Numbered from the stretch's first letter, positions 1-9,236 are shown. The stretch: DNA of 64,000 nt from Lachnospiraceae bacterium (GCA_022781925.1 JALESO010000002.1:21085-85084), one strand, 5' to 3'. The notes: generated by a model from the sequence alone, not told the origin. A program made the numbers and translations.

Positions 1-540
1 TCCTGTACTCAGATTGTTGATGGCAATGGCAACAGCCATAATACCAGCCGGAATCAATACCTTTATAATGGATTTGAAATCTTTGATCTGTTTCGGAACT
101 TTGCTCAGCAGTAATGCCATGGTAAGTATTACTGCGATCTTGGATATCTCGGAAGGCTGCAGCTGGATCGGACCGATCTTCAGCCAGCGGGCGGATCCGT
201 TGGAACTCTTTCCGATTGCAAATACAGCAAGACACAGAAAGAAGGAAAGAGCATAAATCAATCCCGTAAGGTTCTTTATCCATTTCTGCGGAAAATAGGT
301 TAGCAGAAGCATCCCTCCAAATCCAACAACAACACTGAACGCCTGCCGCTTCAGATAATGCGTCGGATCATTAAACACGCTCTGTCCTTCATAGGCACTG
401 ACACTGTACAGCATCACCAGTCCAAACCCCACCAGAAAGATAATGATAAACAACAGACTGTAATCAAAATATTTAATTGTTCCGGCGCTGGCTGTTTTTC
501 CGACGCTGGCTGAATTTGTACGATTGTGTCGGTCACTCAT
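1..540 (-). CDS. ftsW: FtsW/SpoVE/RodA-family lipid II polymerase, N-terminal part (cut by window start)
   Basis: SEDS-family membrane glycosyltransferase that polymerises lipid II at the septum or during spore cortex synthesis. The first 180 residues are present and the gene runs off the window. A hydrophilic N-terminus is followed by hydrophobic segments, then the family signature NGSARWL and a QPSEISK motif near residues 120-140. Start ATG at 540 has an AAGGAG Shine-Dalgarno (SD) that lies inside the last codons of murD; the gap to the murD stop is 6 bp, so the two are translationally linked. Position after murD is the ftsW/spoVE slot of the dcw cluster. FtsW, SpoVE and RodA cannot be separated from this fragment; context favours FtsW/SpoVE. 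Confidence 0.93.
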   Translation of the reverse strand, partial: MSDRHNRTNSASVGKTASAGTIKYFDYSLLFIIIFLVGFGLVMLYSVSAYEGQSVFNDPTHYLKRQAFSVVVGFGGMLLLTYFPQKWIKNLTGLIYALSFFLCLAVFAIGKSSNGSARWLKIGPIQLQPSEISKIAVILTMALLLSKVPKQIKDFKSIIKVLIPAGIMAVAIAINNLSTG

Positions 541-546
541 GTACGA

Positions 547-1908
547 TTACTCCTTTAATGCATGAACCATTTCTTTGAACATTTTTCCGCGAACTTCATA
601 GTTCGGGAACATTCCCCAGCTTGCGCAGGCAGGGGAAAGAAGCACAGCATCTCCGTTCTGCGCATTCTCATAACAGATATCTACCGCTTCCTGCAGACTG
701 TCAGCAAATACATAATCATGGAAGCCGCAGGCATCTGCCGCCTCAGCGATTTTTTCTCTGGTCTGACCGATCAGTACCAATTTCTTTACTTTGCCCTCAA
801 AGCTCTTGATCCATTCTGTATATTCAGACTGTTTATCATAGCCGCCTCCGATCAGACAAGTCGGACGGTCCATCGCCTGAATGCCCTTGATCGCCGCGTC
901 CGGATTGGTTCCCTTGGAATCATTGTAAAAACGGACGCCGCGTTTTTCTGTGACATACTCAATGCGGTGTTCTACTGCCTGGAAAGTGCGCAGTGCCTGA
1001 CGGATGTGTTCCAGGGAGACACCATAGTTTAATGCCATTGCAGTTGCAGCCATCGCATTCTCATGGTTATGGCGGCCAAGGATATTCAGTTCATCCGTAG
1101 CGATCACTTCCTCGATCTGTCCGTCATGGGCATAGACGATCTTGTCACCCTTCAGGTAGACACCTTCCTCTAACTCTGTCAGACTGCTGAAAAATACTAC
1201 ATGTGCGGACAGTTCTTTTGCACGCTCCCGCAGTACCTCATCTTCATAATTCAGCACACAGGTCTGCTCCGGTCCCTGATTTTTGGCAATGCTTAATTTT
1301 GCGGCAATATAATTTTCCATCGTATGATGACGGTTCAGATGATCCGGTGTAATGTTCAGAATAGCAGACACACACGGGCAGAACTCATCAATGGTCTCCA
1401 GCTGGAAACTGCTGATCTCTGCTACGGTAACCGTATCATCCGTATCCTCTGCGACTACTCCGGTATACGGAATGCCGATGTTTCCAACCACATGGACATG
1501 CGGATAAGCAGTCTTCATGATCTCGCCCAGCAATGCTGTGGTCGTTGTTTTTCCGTTTGTTCCTGTAATCGCCAGCACATTACTTTTTTTGCAGCGGTAG
1601 GCCAGTTCGATCTCGCCCCAGATCGGCAGTCCTGCCTCTTTAAAACGGAGCACGATCGGAAGATCCACCGGAACACCCGGGCTCAGTACCACCAGATCCA
1701 GTTCCTTTTCTACTTCTTCCGGTAACGCTCCGATATATAATTCCGGTGTTCTGCCTTCTGCAAAATTTTCCAGAACATGCGCTTTATCCAGTTTTTCATT
1801 TCCGTCAAACAATACGACTTCCGCTCCGGCAGTTTCCAATAAATTTGCTGCCGCTATACCACTGATACCGGTACCGAATACCAGTACCTTTTTCCCTGTG
1901 AATTCCAT
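547..1908 (-). CDS. murD: UDP-N-acetylmuramoyl-L-alanine--D-glutamate ligase
   Basis: Cytoplasmic ATP-dependent ligase adding D-glutamate to UDP-MurNAc-L-Ala. 453 residues, the usual family length. Visible features in order: N-terminal Rossmann-like domain starting KVLVFGTGISG, P-loop GTNGKTTTT at residues 116-124, SSFQLE at 166-171, NITPDHLNRH at 185-194, the C-domain motif YNDSKGTNPDA at 328-338, and a C-terminal LLSPACASWG segment. It sits between mraY and ftsW, the order found in Firmicutes dcw clusters, and its last codons supply the SD of ftsW. Nothing unusual in the sequence. Family assignment is firm. Confidence 0.98.
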   Translation of the reverse strand: MEFTGKKVLVFGTGISGIAAANLLETAGAEVVLFDGNEKLDKAHVLENFAEGRTPELYIGALPEEVEKELDLVVLSPGVPVDLPIVLRFKEAGLPIWGEIELAYRCKKSNVLAITGTNGKTTTTALLGEIMKTAYPHVHVVGNIGIPYTGVVAEDTDDTVTVAEISSFQLETIDEFCPCVSAILNITPDHLNRHHTMENYIAAKLSIAKNQGPEQTCVLNYEDEVLRERAKELSAHVVFFSSLTELEEGVYLKGDKIVYAHDGQIEEVIATDELNILGRHNHENAMAATAMALNYGVSLEHIRQALRTFQAVEHRIEYVTEKRGVRFYNDSKGTNPDAAIKGIQAMDRPTCLIGGGYDKQSEYTEWIKSFEGKVKKLVLIGQTREKIAEAADACGFHDYVFADSLQEAVDICYENAQNGDAVLLSPACASWGMFPNYEVRGKMFKEMVHALKE

Positions 1909-1958
1909 TCCAACATTCCTCCAGACTGTTTTCTTTTCATAACCTATGTTTTTCTATA

Positions 1959-2924
1959 TCACATTGCAATCGTAATTCCCATAAACGCGATCAGACAGAG
2001 GATCGCTGTCACAATTGAAAATACTGCTACGACACGGGTCTCAGACCATCCGCCCAGCTCAAAATGATGGTGGATCGGTGCCATACGGAAAAATCTCTTA
2101 CCGCCCGTCTTTTTAAAGTATACAACCTGAATCATAACGGACAGGATCTCAATCCAGTAGATCAGTCCGACGATCAGAATAAAGATCGGCAACTGCATCA
2201 TATATGCAGTCGCTGCCACAAAGCCGCCCAGTGCCAGAGAACCGGTATCTCCCATAAATACACTGGCAGGATATACGTTAAATAACAGGAATCCAAGCAG
2301 CGCACCTACTACGGCACAGGTCACCGGTGCGATACCGGCTCCGGTGGCAAATGCCACTACCGAGAAAAAGGTGGCAACCAGAATCGTTACGCTGGAAGCC
2401 AGACCATCCAGACCGTCTGTAAAGTTGACACCGTTTACGGTACCAATCACTGCCAGGAATAAGATTGGCACTGCCATCCAGGACAGCTGCAATACATGAT
2501 GGCCGAAAGGAACGATCATGCCCAGTGATACCTGATGTTTGATCAGATACACTGCAAATACAGCAGTAACCACGATCTCACAGAGCATTTTCTGCCATGC
2601 CAGCAATCCGTCAGATCTACGCAGAACAACTTTTAAATAGTCATCCAGAAATCCGATGATTCCAAATCCTACTGTCACAAACAGAATCGGAATGATCTGC
2701 GGATAATCCTTTACATAAAACAGGGAGGTAACCACCACTGCAATAAGGATCATGATACCGCCCATGGTCGGGGTACCGTTCTTCTTCTGATGAGATTCCA
2801 GTTCTTCTCTCTCTGTGTTTCCGATTTTCAATTTCCGCAAAAACGGAATGATGACCGGTCCGAGCACTGCTGTAATTGCAAATGCTACCAGTACCGGAAT
2901 AATTACCTGATATGTCATTTTCAC
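1959..2924 (-). CDS. mraY: Phospho-N-acetylmuramoyl-pentapeptide transferase
   Basis: Integral membrane enzyme that transfers phospho-MurNAc-pentapeptide to undecaprenyl phosphate, making lipid I. 321 residues with about ten hydrophobic segments. Diagnostic motifs: GTPTMGG at 50-56, DDYLK at 94-98, NGVNFTDGLDGLA at 164-176 (catalytic Asp cluster), and HHHFELGGW in the last cytoplasmic loop. In Bacillus subtilis murE lies directly upstream of mraY; here the upstream neighbour is a penicillin-binding protein and murE is absent, with a 129-bp gap instead. SD and ATG are conventional. Confidence 0.98.
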   Translation of the reverse strand: MKMTYQVIIPVLVAFAITAVLGPVIIPFLRKLKIGNTEREELESHQKKNGTPTMGGIMILIAVVVTSLFYVKDYPQIIPILFVTVGFGIIGFLDDYLKVVLRRSDGLLAWQKMLCEIVVTAVFAVYLIKHQVSLGMIVPFGHHVLQLSWMAVPILFLAVIGTVNGVNFTDGLDGLASSVTILVATFFSVVAFATGAGIAPVTCAVVGALLGFLLFNVYPASVFMGDTGSLALGGFVAATAYMMQLPIFILIVGLIYWIEILSVMIQVVYFKKTGGKRFFRMAPIHHHFELGGWSETRVVAVFSIVTAILCLIAFMGITIAM

Positions 2925-3032
2925 ACCTCTTCTTACTTCAGCATCTCCCTTGCTGATTGTATGTTTTTAAAGTCTAAGTAGTATCATACGTCTTTTCTTT
3001 TTATTTGGCAACATGGAACTTTTCTTTTACCG

Positions 3033-3058
3033 GATGATTACCGGATCCGGGTATCATC
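3033..3058. other. 26-bp near-perfect palindrome at the 3' end of the second PBP gene
   Basis: GATGATTACC-GGATCC-GGGTATCATC is almost fully self-complementary and overlaps the stop codon of the PBP at 3054. It could form an RNA hairpin of about 9 bp with a short loop. No T-run follows on the minus strand, so it is more likely an mRNA-processing or stabilising hairpin than a terminator. It sits where murE would be expected between spoVD and mraY. Confidence 0.45.
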
Positions 3059-4823
3059 TGCTTTCGTCAGAAGTCTCTTCCTGCTGCGCCTGTTCTGTCA
3101 CTGTCCGCTCGATACCGAGATATGGCAGTGCATTTTCAAAAATCTCCTTCATCACCGGAGCCGCCACCGTTCCTCCGTAATAGACCCCCTGTGGATCATC
3201 GATCACGATCAGACCGATCACCTGCGGATCCTCCGCCGGAGCAAATCCCAGAAACGATGCGATATATTTATGATCACTTCTCGGAAGTGTCTGTGATGTC
3301 GCAGTCTTTCCACCAATGGAAAAACCCTCGATAGCTGCTTTCTTCCCGGTTCCTTCCGAAACCACCTGTTCCAGCAGACCACAGAGTGTTTTCGATGTCG
3401 CAGTGCTCACCGTCCCTTCTGTCTCATCATAGGAAAATGTCTGAATAGTTTCTCCCTCCACATTCTGCACCGAAACACCAAAATGAGGAACCACCCGGGT
3501 TCCCCCATTGATCAGCGAGGAGACTGTCGTCACCAGCTGGATCGGTGTGATCTGGAAGGACTGGCCAAATGAAATCGTCGCCAGCTCCACCTGTCCGATA
3601 TTTTCCTTTTTATGCATAATCGTCGCTGCTTCCCCGGGAAGATCGATCCCGGTCTTTCGCAGCAGACCGAACTGCTCAAAATAATTATAAAAGTTTTCTG
3701 CGCCGAGACGCAGTCCCAGTTCAATAAAAACCGGGTTGCAGGAATTCATGATCCCCTGGGTAAATGTCTCTGCCCCGTGTCCCGTCGTCTTGTGACAGCG
3801 GATTCTCCGGTCTTCCACGATCTTGTATCCAGGGCAGTAAAACGGATCATTCACGGAGACCACGCCCTGTTCCAGTGCCGCAGCGGTAGTAATAATCTTG
3901 AAGGTAGAGCCGGGTTCATAGGTGTCATTGATACAAGGATTGCGCCACATCTGATTCAGCAGATCCTGCTTCTCTGATTCTTTCAGATCAGAGGTAGTAT
4001 CCACATTCAGGGTAAACGGCTCGTTCAGATTGTATTCCGGCTCATTTACCATGGCCAGGATTTCGCCATTCTGCGGATTCATCAATATCACTGACACTCC
4101 ATCCGCCGCTTTTTCCTGCATCACTTTTTTTGCCGCCTGTTCACAGTACATCTGTAAATTATAATCCAGGCTCACCGTCAGTTGATTGCCAGTCACCGGT
4201 TCCTGTCTGCGCTCGCCCTCTTTCTCCAGTTCCAGGCCGGAAGCATTTGTCATAGTCAGGATCTTGCCGTCCGTGCCGGACAACCACTCATCGTAGCGCA
4301 CTTCCAGTCCCACAATCCCCTGATTGTCACCACCGGTGAATCCGATGACCTTTGACGCCAGGGAATCATATGGATAATATCTGCGATAATCTTCATCGAC
4401 TTTCACGCCTTCCAGCTGCTCTGCCAGGATCGCATCACCGGTTTCCTTGGATACATTGGATTTGACCCGTTCTATGGAACTGATCTTTTCCACCCGCTTG
4501 CGCACGGTGTCCTCCGGCAGTTCCAGCAGATCTGCCAGCACGGTAATGACCCGCTCCGGGTCTCGGATCTGGCTGTGGATCACGGAAACCGTGCAGACAG
4601 AACGGTTGTCTGCCAGTACCACTCCGTTCCGGTCCACGATTTTTCCCCGGGCCGCCTTGATACTGCGTTCTCTTTCGTGCAGTGCCTCTGCCTTTTTGCT
4701 ATAATAATCCGACTGAACGATCATCAGATACGCCAGTCTCCCACAGGCAGCTGTCAGAATTGTGGTAACCGCGAAAAAGAGGAATACGATCTTCCCTTTC
4801 TGATATAGCTTCAGATGCTGCAT
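3054..4823 (-). CDS. Class B penicillin-binding protein (SpoVD/PBP2-like), with KTA in place of KTG
   Basis: Membrane-anchored peptidoglycan transpeptidase. An ATG at 4823 (589 aa) is preferred over the upstream in-frame start at 4886 because a GGGGG SD lies 5-6 bases before it and the protein then begins with its membrane anchor (residues 12-34). Then come a PBP dimerisation region (about 55-215) and the transpeptidase domain (about 240-575) with STFK at 306-309 (catalytic Ser306) and SCN at 361-363. The third motif reads GGKTATSQ (KTA at 506-508), where class B enzymes normally have KTG. No PASTA domain is visible. It follows another class B PBP, like pbpB-spoVD of Bacillus. Whether it acts in division or sporulation cannot be read from the sequence. 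Confidence 0.93.
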   Translation of the reverse strand: MQHLKLYQKGKIVFLFFAVTTILTAACGRLAYLMIVQSDYYSKKAEALHERERSIKAARGKIVDRNGVVLADNRSVCTVSVIHSQIRDPERVITVLADLLELPEDTVRKRVEKISSIERVKSNVSKETGDAILAEQLEGVKVDEDYRRYYPYDSLASKVIGFTGGDNQGIVGLEVRYDEWLSGTDGKILTMTNASGLELEKEGERRQEPVTGNQLTVSLDYNLQMYCEQAAKKVMQEKAADGVSVILMNPQNGEILAMVNEPEYNLNEPFTLNVDTTSDLKESEKQDLLNQMWRNPCINDTYEPGSTFKIITTAAALEQGVVSVNDPFYCPGYKIVEDRRIRCHKTTGHGAETFTQGIMNSCNPVFIELGLRLGAENFYNYFEQFGLLRKTGIDLPGEAATIMHKKENIGQVELATISFGQSFQITPIQLVTTVSSLINGGTRVVPHFGVSVQNVEGETIQTFSYDETEGTVSTATSKTLCGLLEQVVSEGTGKKAAIEGFSIGGKTATSQTLPRSDHKYIASFLGFAPAEDPQVIGLIVIDDPQGVYYGGTVAAPVMKEIFENALPYLGIERTVTEQAQQEETSDESR

Positions 4824-4895
4824 AGTTCCCCCGGAACATACATAGATTATTATGTATCTTATTCCCAAAGTCCGGTCTCTATGCACGTTTTTTGA

Positions 4896-6992
4896 TTACT
4901 GTCCCGTGGTCTGATCACCGTCAGACTGTGGTGCCTCGGTCGGCACTTCACTCTCCATGGACTCTGTCGTCTGCTCCACCTGCACACCCTCACCGGTAAT
5001 GCCAACACCTTCATTGACACCGGTCAGTTCCTCGTCCGGATAAATACCAAGGTATGGCAGTGCTTCTTTCAGAATCTCCCTTGCAATACTCTGAGCATAG
5101 TAGCTGTGTGCCTGATCCTCGGAATTTGCCTCATCTACTACAACATAAATCGCAACCTGCGGATTATCCGCCGGTACGGAACCAATAAAGGATACCAGAT
5201 ATTTTCTGGCGGAACGCGGCAGTTTCTGCGCGGTTCCTGTCTTTCCACCCATGGAGTAACCATCCACCTTTGCTTTTTTACCGGATCCATTGACGATAAC
5301 GCCCTGCAGATACTGACGGATCGTGGCAGAAGTTTCCTCTGATACGGTCTCTTTAAGCAGCGTCGGCTCAATATTCTGGACAGTATTTCCGTTTCCATCA
5401 GTGATCTTGGACACCATATGGGGCTGGTAGTATTTTCCACCGTTGATCAGGGAACAGTAACCTGTGATCATCTGGATCATCGTGACGTTATAACTCTGTC
5501 CAAAGGAGTTGGTCGCCAGGTTGATGGTGCTCAGCTGATCCTCCGGATAGATCAGGGAATCTGTCCTCGCCTCACCCGGGAGATCGATGTTTGTCTTCAG
5601 TCCAAAGTTAAAAATATGCTGATACCGGCTGAAATTGGCCGGTCCGATGGCATAAGACATCTGCATCAGTGCATCGTTGCAGGAATTTTCCAGCGCCTGC
5701 TGAATGGTCTCAATCCCGTGGCCTGCCTTTTTGATACAACTGATATGATGTCCGGAAATGGTTTCGCCACCATCACAGTAATAGGTCTCATTTCCGGTCA
5801 GTGTTCCACTGTCCAGTCCCGCTGCCACCGTAAACGGTTTTGCCGTAGATCCCGGCTCGTAGGTGGAAGAAATACAGAAATTATTCCATACCTGATTCAG
5901 CTGTGCCGTATTTCGGATATTGGTCAGCTGCTCCTCCGTACAATGCTCACTTAAAGCAGCATTCCATTCTTCTTCCGTCATGGCATCAATGGTATCTGTG
6001 TCATAATATTTCTTTAATTCCACACGTTCTGCCTGATGGATCGCTTTTGTACTCTCATCCGCGGAAAGATACCGCAGTGTATCAAGATTCCACGGATCTT
6101 TGAGGCTGTATGTACGGTTTGTCGCCATGGCCAGCACTTCTCCGGTATTCGGATCCATCATAATGACTCCGATATTTTTGGCACCTTCGTTCTGGCTGTC
6201 CTTCATCGCATTGTTAAACTCCGCGATCTTGCTCTCTGTGATAGACTGAAGGTTTGCATCAATGGTGGATACCAGCGTATTGCCGTCTGTGGCCTCTTTT
6301 ACTTTGATCTCATAGTTGGAATCATCATTTACATATCCGTACTCTTTACCGTCCACACCATTCAGCGTATCGTTATAATAGTCTTCCAGACCGCCGATTC
6401 CCTCATTACCGGATGTGGTAAACCCAAGCAGTGTACTTGCCAGGGTATCATAGGGATGCTCCCGGATATATTCTTTTTCAAACCACACGCCTTTGATATT
6501 TTTTCCTGTCGTCTCATCATTCTGCATGGATTCAAACTCTGCAATCTCCTCATAAGGAAGTTTTCTGGCCAGCACATAATAACGTTTCTTCGGATTTTCG
6601 CTGATATAATTCCGGAGTTCTGTCTCATTCACGCCAAAGCACTGCACCAGCGCAGCAATGGTCGGCTCCAGATATTTTTCTCTGGATGTCAGAACACTGC
6701 AATCTAAAATGACATTGTAAACATCTGTACTCGTCGCCAGGACGGTCTCCTTTCTATCTACAATGTCACCCCTGCGGAACGGTATGGTCTTACTACTGTA
6801 TTCCTGCTGGTTCAGTACAATCTTTGCATACCTGTCCCCGCTTTTTAATTGTATGTATGCCAAACGTCCCACCAGAGCGATCAGAGCTGCTATGATAAGG
6901 AAAAATACGAACAGCATTTTTCCTTTCATTCTGGTGAGAAGTTTGTATGTCTTTTCTGTCTTTTTTATTCTTTTTCGTCTTCTGGGTCTCAT
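4896..6992 (-). CDS. ftsI: Class B penicillin-binding protein (FtsI/PBP2B type)
   Basis: Septal peptidoglycan transpeptidase, 698 residues. A very basic N-terminus (MRPRRRKRIKK) precedes one membrane anchor at about 24-47, then the non-catalytic domain with the RRGDIVDR motif near 73-80, then the transpeptidase domain with STAK at 382-385, SCN at 437-439 and KTGT at 584-587, all canonical. The C-terminus carries an acidic, Thr/Glu-rich tail of about 50 residues. No PASTA repeats are seen. It lies directly downstream of the ftsL-like gene (gap 18 bp), the usual place for the FtsL/DivIC partner transpeptidase. Confidence 0.95.
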   Translation of the reverse strand: MRPRRRKRIKKTEKTYKLLTRMKGKMLFVFFLIIAALIALVGRLAYIQLKSGDRYAKIVLNQQEYSSKTIPFRRGDIVDRKETVLATSTDVYNVILDCSVLTSREKYLEPTIAALVQCFGVNETELRNYISENPKKRYYVLARKLPYEEIAEFESMQNDETTGKNIKGVWFEKEYIREHPYDTLASTLLGFTTSGNEGIGGLEDYYNDTLNGVDGKEYGYVNDDSNYEIKVKEATDGNTLVSTIDANLQSITESKIAEFNNAMKDSQNEGAKNIGVIMMDPNTGEVLAMATNRTYSLKDPWNLDTLRYLSADESTKAIHQAERVELKKYYDTDTIDAMTEEEWNAALSEHCTEEQLTNIRNTAQLNQVWNNFCISSTYEPGSTAKPFTVAAGLDSGTLTGNETYYCDGGETISGHHISCIKKAGHGIETIQQALENSCNDALMQMSYAIGPANFSRYQHIFNFGLKTNIDLPGEARTDSLIYPEDQLSTINLATNSFGQSYNVTMIQMITGYCSLINGGKYYQPHMVSKITDGNGNTVQNIEPTLLKETVSEETSATIRQYLQGVIVNGSGKKAKVDGYSMGGKTGTAQKLPRSARKYLVSFIGSVPADNPQVAIYVVVDEANSEDQAHSYYAQSIAREILKEALPYLGIYPDEELTGVNEGVGITGEGVQVEQTTESMESEVPTEAPQSDGDQTTGQ

Positions 6993-7010
6993 TCTATCTC
7001 CTCCGAAAGA

Positions 7011-7502
7011 TTAATTAGATGGAATTTCCCCATATTGATTCATATAATCACTGTTTTCCACAGAATAATAACGAACCTGTTCACTCCCCGGCATGATCAG
7101 TCCCAGATTTTTGGCTGCTTCCTTGACCTGATCCAGATTCATACTGGTCTCCAGACGCTTCTCTGCTGCCACATTATCAGCCTTCACATCAGCGATCTGG
7201 CTTTCAATGGATGCGATATTTGCCATTCTGGTCGTCACATCTGACTGCAGATGGATAAAAATGGCACAGACCATAAAACAGACCACCGTTGCTGCCGCAA
7301 GAAATGCCACATATCCACGGTCCATCGCCATTGCTCTCTGCTGGTTCTGGCGGGCTGCATTTCTTCTCATACGCTCCTGATGCAGTTGTTCTCTTGTCTT
7401 TTCTGCCGGCTGTACCTTTCTGTCCGGCGCAATTTCTCTCCGTCTGACTACATTTCCTTCAATATACGAATCACGACGATATTGTCTGTCTCTACTATCC
7501 AT
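7011..7502 (-). CDS. ftsL: FtsL-like septum protein
   Basis: Small bitopic division protein, 163 residues, called from architecture and position since FtsL sequences diverge strongly. A long basic Arg/Gln-rich cytoplasmic N-terminus (about 60 residues) is followed by one membrane span at about 64-84 and a short extracytoplasmic coiled coil (about 86-130, heptad-like MANIASIESQIADVKADN). The C-terminal NLGLIMPGSEQVRYY resembles the 'A..LGM..P....I.Y' end of FtsL/DivIC-type proteins. It lies between rsmH and ftsI, the conserved ftsL position. Confidence 0.88.
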   Translation of the reverse strand: MDSRDRQYRRDSYIEGNVVRRREIAPDRKVQPAEKTREQLHQERMRRNAARQNQQRAMAMDRGYVAFLAAATVVCFMVCAIFIHLQSDVTTRMANIASIESQIADVKADNVAAEKRLETSMNLDQVKEAAKNLGLIMPGSEQVRYYSVENSDYMNQYGEIPSN

Positions 7503-7541
7503 TTTTACTATACACCTTCTATTACATATTATCTGTTTCTT

Positions 7542-8480
7542 TTATCTTCGTTCAAATACACGCAGTTTTGCGCTCTTGGAACGCTTGTTGTGCTCCAGTT
7601 CCTCCTCGGAAGGAAGGATCGGTTTACGCGTAAGCATTTTTCCCAATGATTCTTTTCCACACACGCACACCGGGAAATTCGGCGGGCAGGTACATGGATT
7701 TTCATTTCTCTTAAAATTTGTCTTTACGATCCGGTCTTCCAGCGAATGGAAGGTAATGATGCATAACCGTCCACCCGGATTCAACATCTGGATCATCTCA
7801 TCCAGTGAATTTTCCAACACATCCAGTTCATGGTTCAGTTCAATGCGGATCGCCTGATAGGTCCGTTTCGCCGGATGACCTCCCGTTGCCCGTACCTTTG
7901 CCGGGATCGCTGCCCGGATAATATCATTTAACTGACCGGTGGTCTCTATGGGTGCTTTCTGTCTGGCCTGTACGATATGCTTTGCAATATTTTTTGCAAA
8001 TTTGTCTTCCCCGTAATCACGGATCATCCGGTAAAGTTCCTGTTCACTGTACTCTGCCAGGATATCTTTCGCCGTCATGGACTGACGCTGATCCATCCTC
8101 ATATCCAACGGTGCATTTTCTTCCTTATAAGTAAATCCACGCTCCGGTTCATCCAGCTGATAAGAAGAAACGCCAAGATCCAGCATAATGCCATCCACTT
8201 TCTGAATTCCCAGTTCCCGGAGTCTCGCCGGCATCTCGCAGTAATTGCTTCTGATGATCGTCACTTTATCTTTGAAAGGTTCCAGTCGTTTTGTCGCTGC
8301 CGCGATCGCATCTGCATCCTGATCGATGCCGATTAGACGACCCTTTTCGGACAGACGGCTGCATATCTCATAACTGTGCCCGGCACCACCCAGCGTGCCA
8401 TCCACATAGATGCCATCCGAATCCGTGACCAGATTTCCCACGGTTTCTTCCAGCAAAACCGATACATGCGAAAAATCCAT
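7542..8480 (-). CDS. rsmH: 16S rRNA (cytosine(1402)-N(4))-methyltransferase
   Basis: SAM-dependent methyltransferase acting on C1402 in the ribosomal P site. I start it at the ATG at 8480 ([12 protein letters not shown], 312 aa): the in-frame ATG nine bases upstream sits one base from the AGGAGG SD, too close, whereas 8480 has a spacing of about 10. Motifs: HVSVLLEE, the SAM loop [10 protein letters not shown] (about 28-37), [37 protein letters not shown] and [11 protein letters not shown]. Length matches the family. Second gene of the dcw operon after mraZ. Confidence 0.97.
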   Translation of the reverse strand: MDFSHVSVLLEETVGNLVTDSDGIYVDGTLGGAGHSYEICSRLSEKGRLIGIDQDADAIAAATKRLEPFKDKVTIIRSNYCEMPARLRELGIQKVDGIMLDLGVSSYQLDEPERGFTYKEENAPLDMRMDQRQSMTAKDILAEYSEQELYRMIRDYGEDKFAKNIAKHIVQARQKAPIETTGQLNDIIRAAIPAKVRATGGHPAKRTYQAIRIELNHELDVLENSLDEMIQMLNPGGRLCIITFHSLEDRIVKTNFKRNENPCTCPPNFPVCVCGKESLGKMLTRKPILPSEEELEHNKRSKSAKLRVFERR

Positions 8481-8542
8481 CGATCGCATTCCTCCTTAAA
8501 ATCTATTCCATACATTGAGCCGGGTACATACACACCGTCAGC

Positions 8543-8983
8543 TTATATGCTCAATCCGAGCGCTGCCATATGTTCTGCCGCCTCATCCATATCTTCATAA
8601 TCATTTTCGCCCAGCCAGCGTTCCTTGCTCCAGATCTCCACCCGGTTCAGGACACCAACCAGAACAACTTCTTTTTCGATTGCCGCAAAATCGCGCAAAA
8701 CAGCAGGCAGAAGTATCCTTCCCTGCTTGTCCACTTCACAGTCTGCCGCGCCGGCAAAGAAAAATCTTGATAATTTACGTGCATCCTTTGTTGTCAAAGG
8801 AAGTTCCCGAAATTTGGTTTCTATGATGGCCCACTCTTCATTCGGATACAAAAACAGACATCCGTCCAGTCCTTTTGTCACCACAAATGTCTCTCCGAGT
8901 GCTTCGCGGAATTTGGCCGGCACGATCAGTCTGCCTTTGGTATCTACGGTATGATTGTATTCGCCTTTAAATCCGCGTCCCAT
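8543..8983 (-). CDS. mraZ: Transcriptional regulator MraZ
   Basis: DNA-binding AbrB-like protein that autoregulates the dcw operon. 146 residues from the ATG at 8983; a GTG three codons earlier (8992) is possible but is poorly spaced from the AAGGCAGG SD. Two SpoVT/AbrB-like MraZ repeats are visible: GEYNHTVDTKGRLIVPAKFRE (first) and CEVDKQGRILLPAVLRDFA (second), each carrying the D-x-K/Q-G-R signature. It is the first gene of the cluster. Four tandem 10-bp repeats, its likely target, lie just upstream. Confidence 0.97.
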   Translation of the reverse strand: MGRGFKGEYNHTVDTKGRLIVPAKFREALGETFVVTKGLDGCLFLYPNEEWAIIETKFRELPLTTKDARKLSRFFFAGAADCEVDKQGRILLPAVLRDFAAIEKEVVLVGVLNRVEIWSKERWLGENDYEDMDEAAEHMAALGLSI

Positions 8984-9024
8984 CGAAAACACCTGCCTTC
9001 CGTTCTATTGAAACGGTGCTTCGG

Positions 9025-9054
9025 TTATCCACAAAGTTATCAACTTTATCCACT
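9025..9054 (+). promoter_or_regulatory. DnaA-box-like cluster in the mraZ leader
   Basis: TTATCCACA at 9025-9033 matches the DnaA box consensus exactly. TTATCAACT (9037-9045) and TTATCCACT (9046-9054) are two-mismatch and one-mismatch copies in the same orientation. The third overlaps the last of the MraZ-type repeats. Binding by DnaA is inference. Confidence 0.45.
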
Positions 9055-9086
9055 TTCCACCCTTTTGCACCACTTTCACCCACTTT
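9047..9086 (-). promoter_or_regulatory. MraZ-binding tandem repeats upstream of mraZ
   Basis: Read on the minus strand, four consecutive 10-bp units occur: AAAGTGGGTG, AAAGTGGTGC, AAAAGGGTGG, AAAGTGGATA. Tandem AAAGTG-type or TGGG-type repeats with about one-turn spacing upstream of mraZ are the known MraZ operators in mollicutes and E. coli. An AT-rich TATATA (9087-9092) immediately before the repeats may be the -10, which would place the repeats over the transcription start. Confidence 0.8.
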
Positions 9087-9143
9087 TATATAAATACTAA
9101 AACATTTATATCTAAAAATCAATAGGTATTTCCGCTCAGACAG

Positions 9144-9184
9144 CAAAAAAAATGCCTGAACAGCAAGCATTCAGACATTTTTTC
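9144..9184 (-). terminator. Rho-independent terminator after the Spo0E-like gene
   Basis: Arms AAAAAATG-C-CTGAA and TTCAG-A-CATTTTTT enclose a 9-base loop, with A-run and T-run flanks, so it works in either direction. It lies about 50 bp past the stop of the Spo0E-like gene and isolates the mraZ operon from upstream transcription. Confidence 0.8.
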
Positions 9185-9236
9185 TAAAATATTAACATAA
9201 TTTCCCCCACCTGGTATTTTTTCAGATGAAAAGGGT

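Noticed and set aside
8967..9170. Minus-strand 67-residue frame upstream of mraZ
   Set aside because: It spans the MraZ repeats, DnaA-like boxes and leader; translation is an artefact of the repeats.
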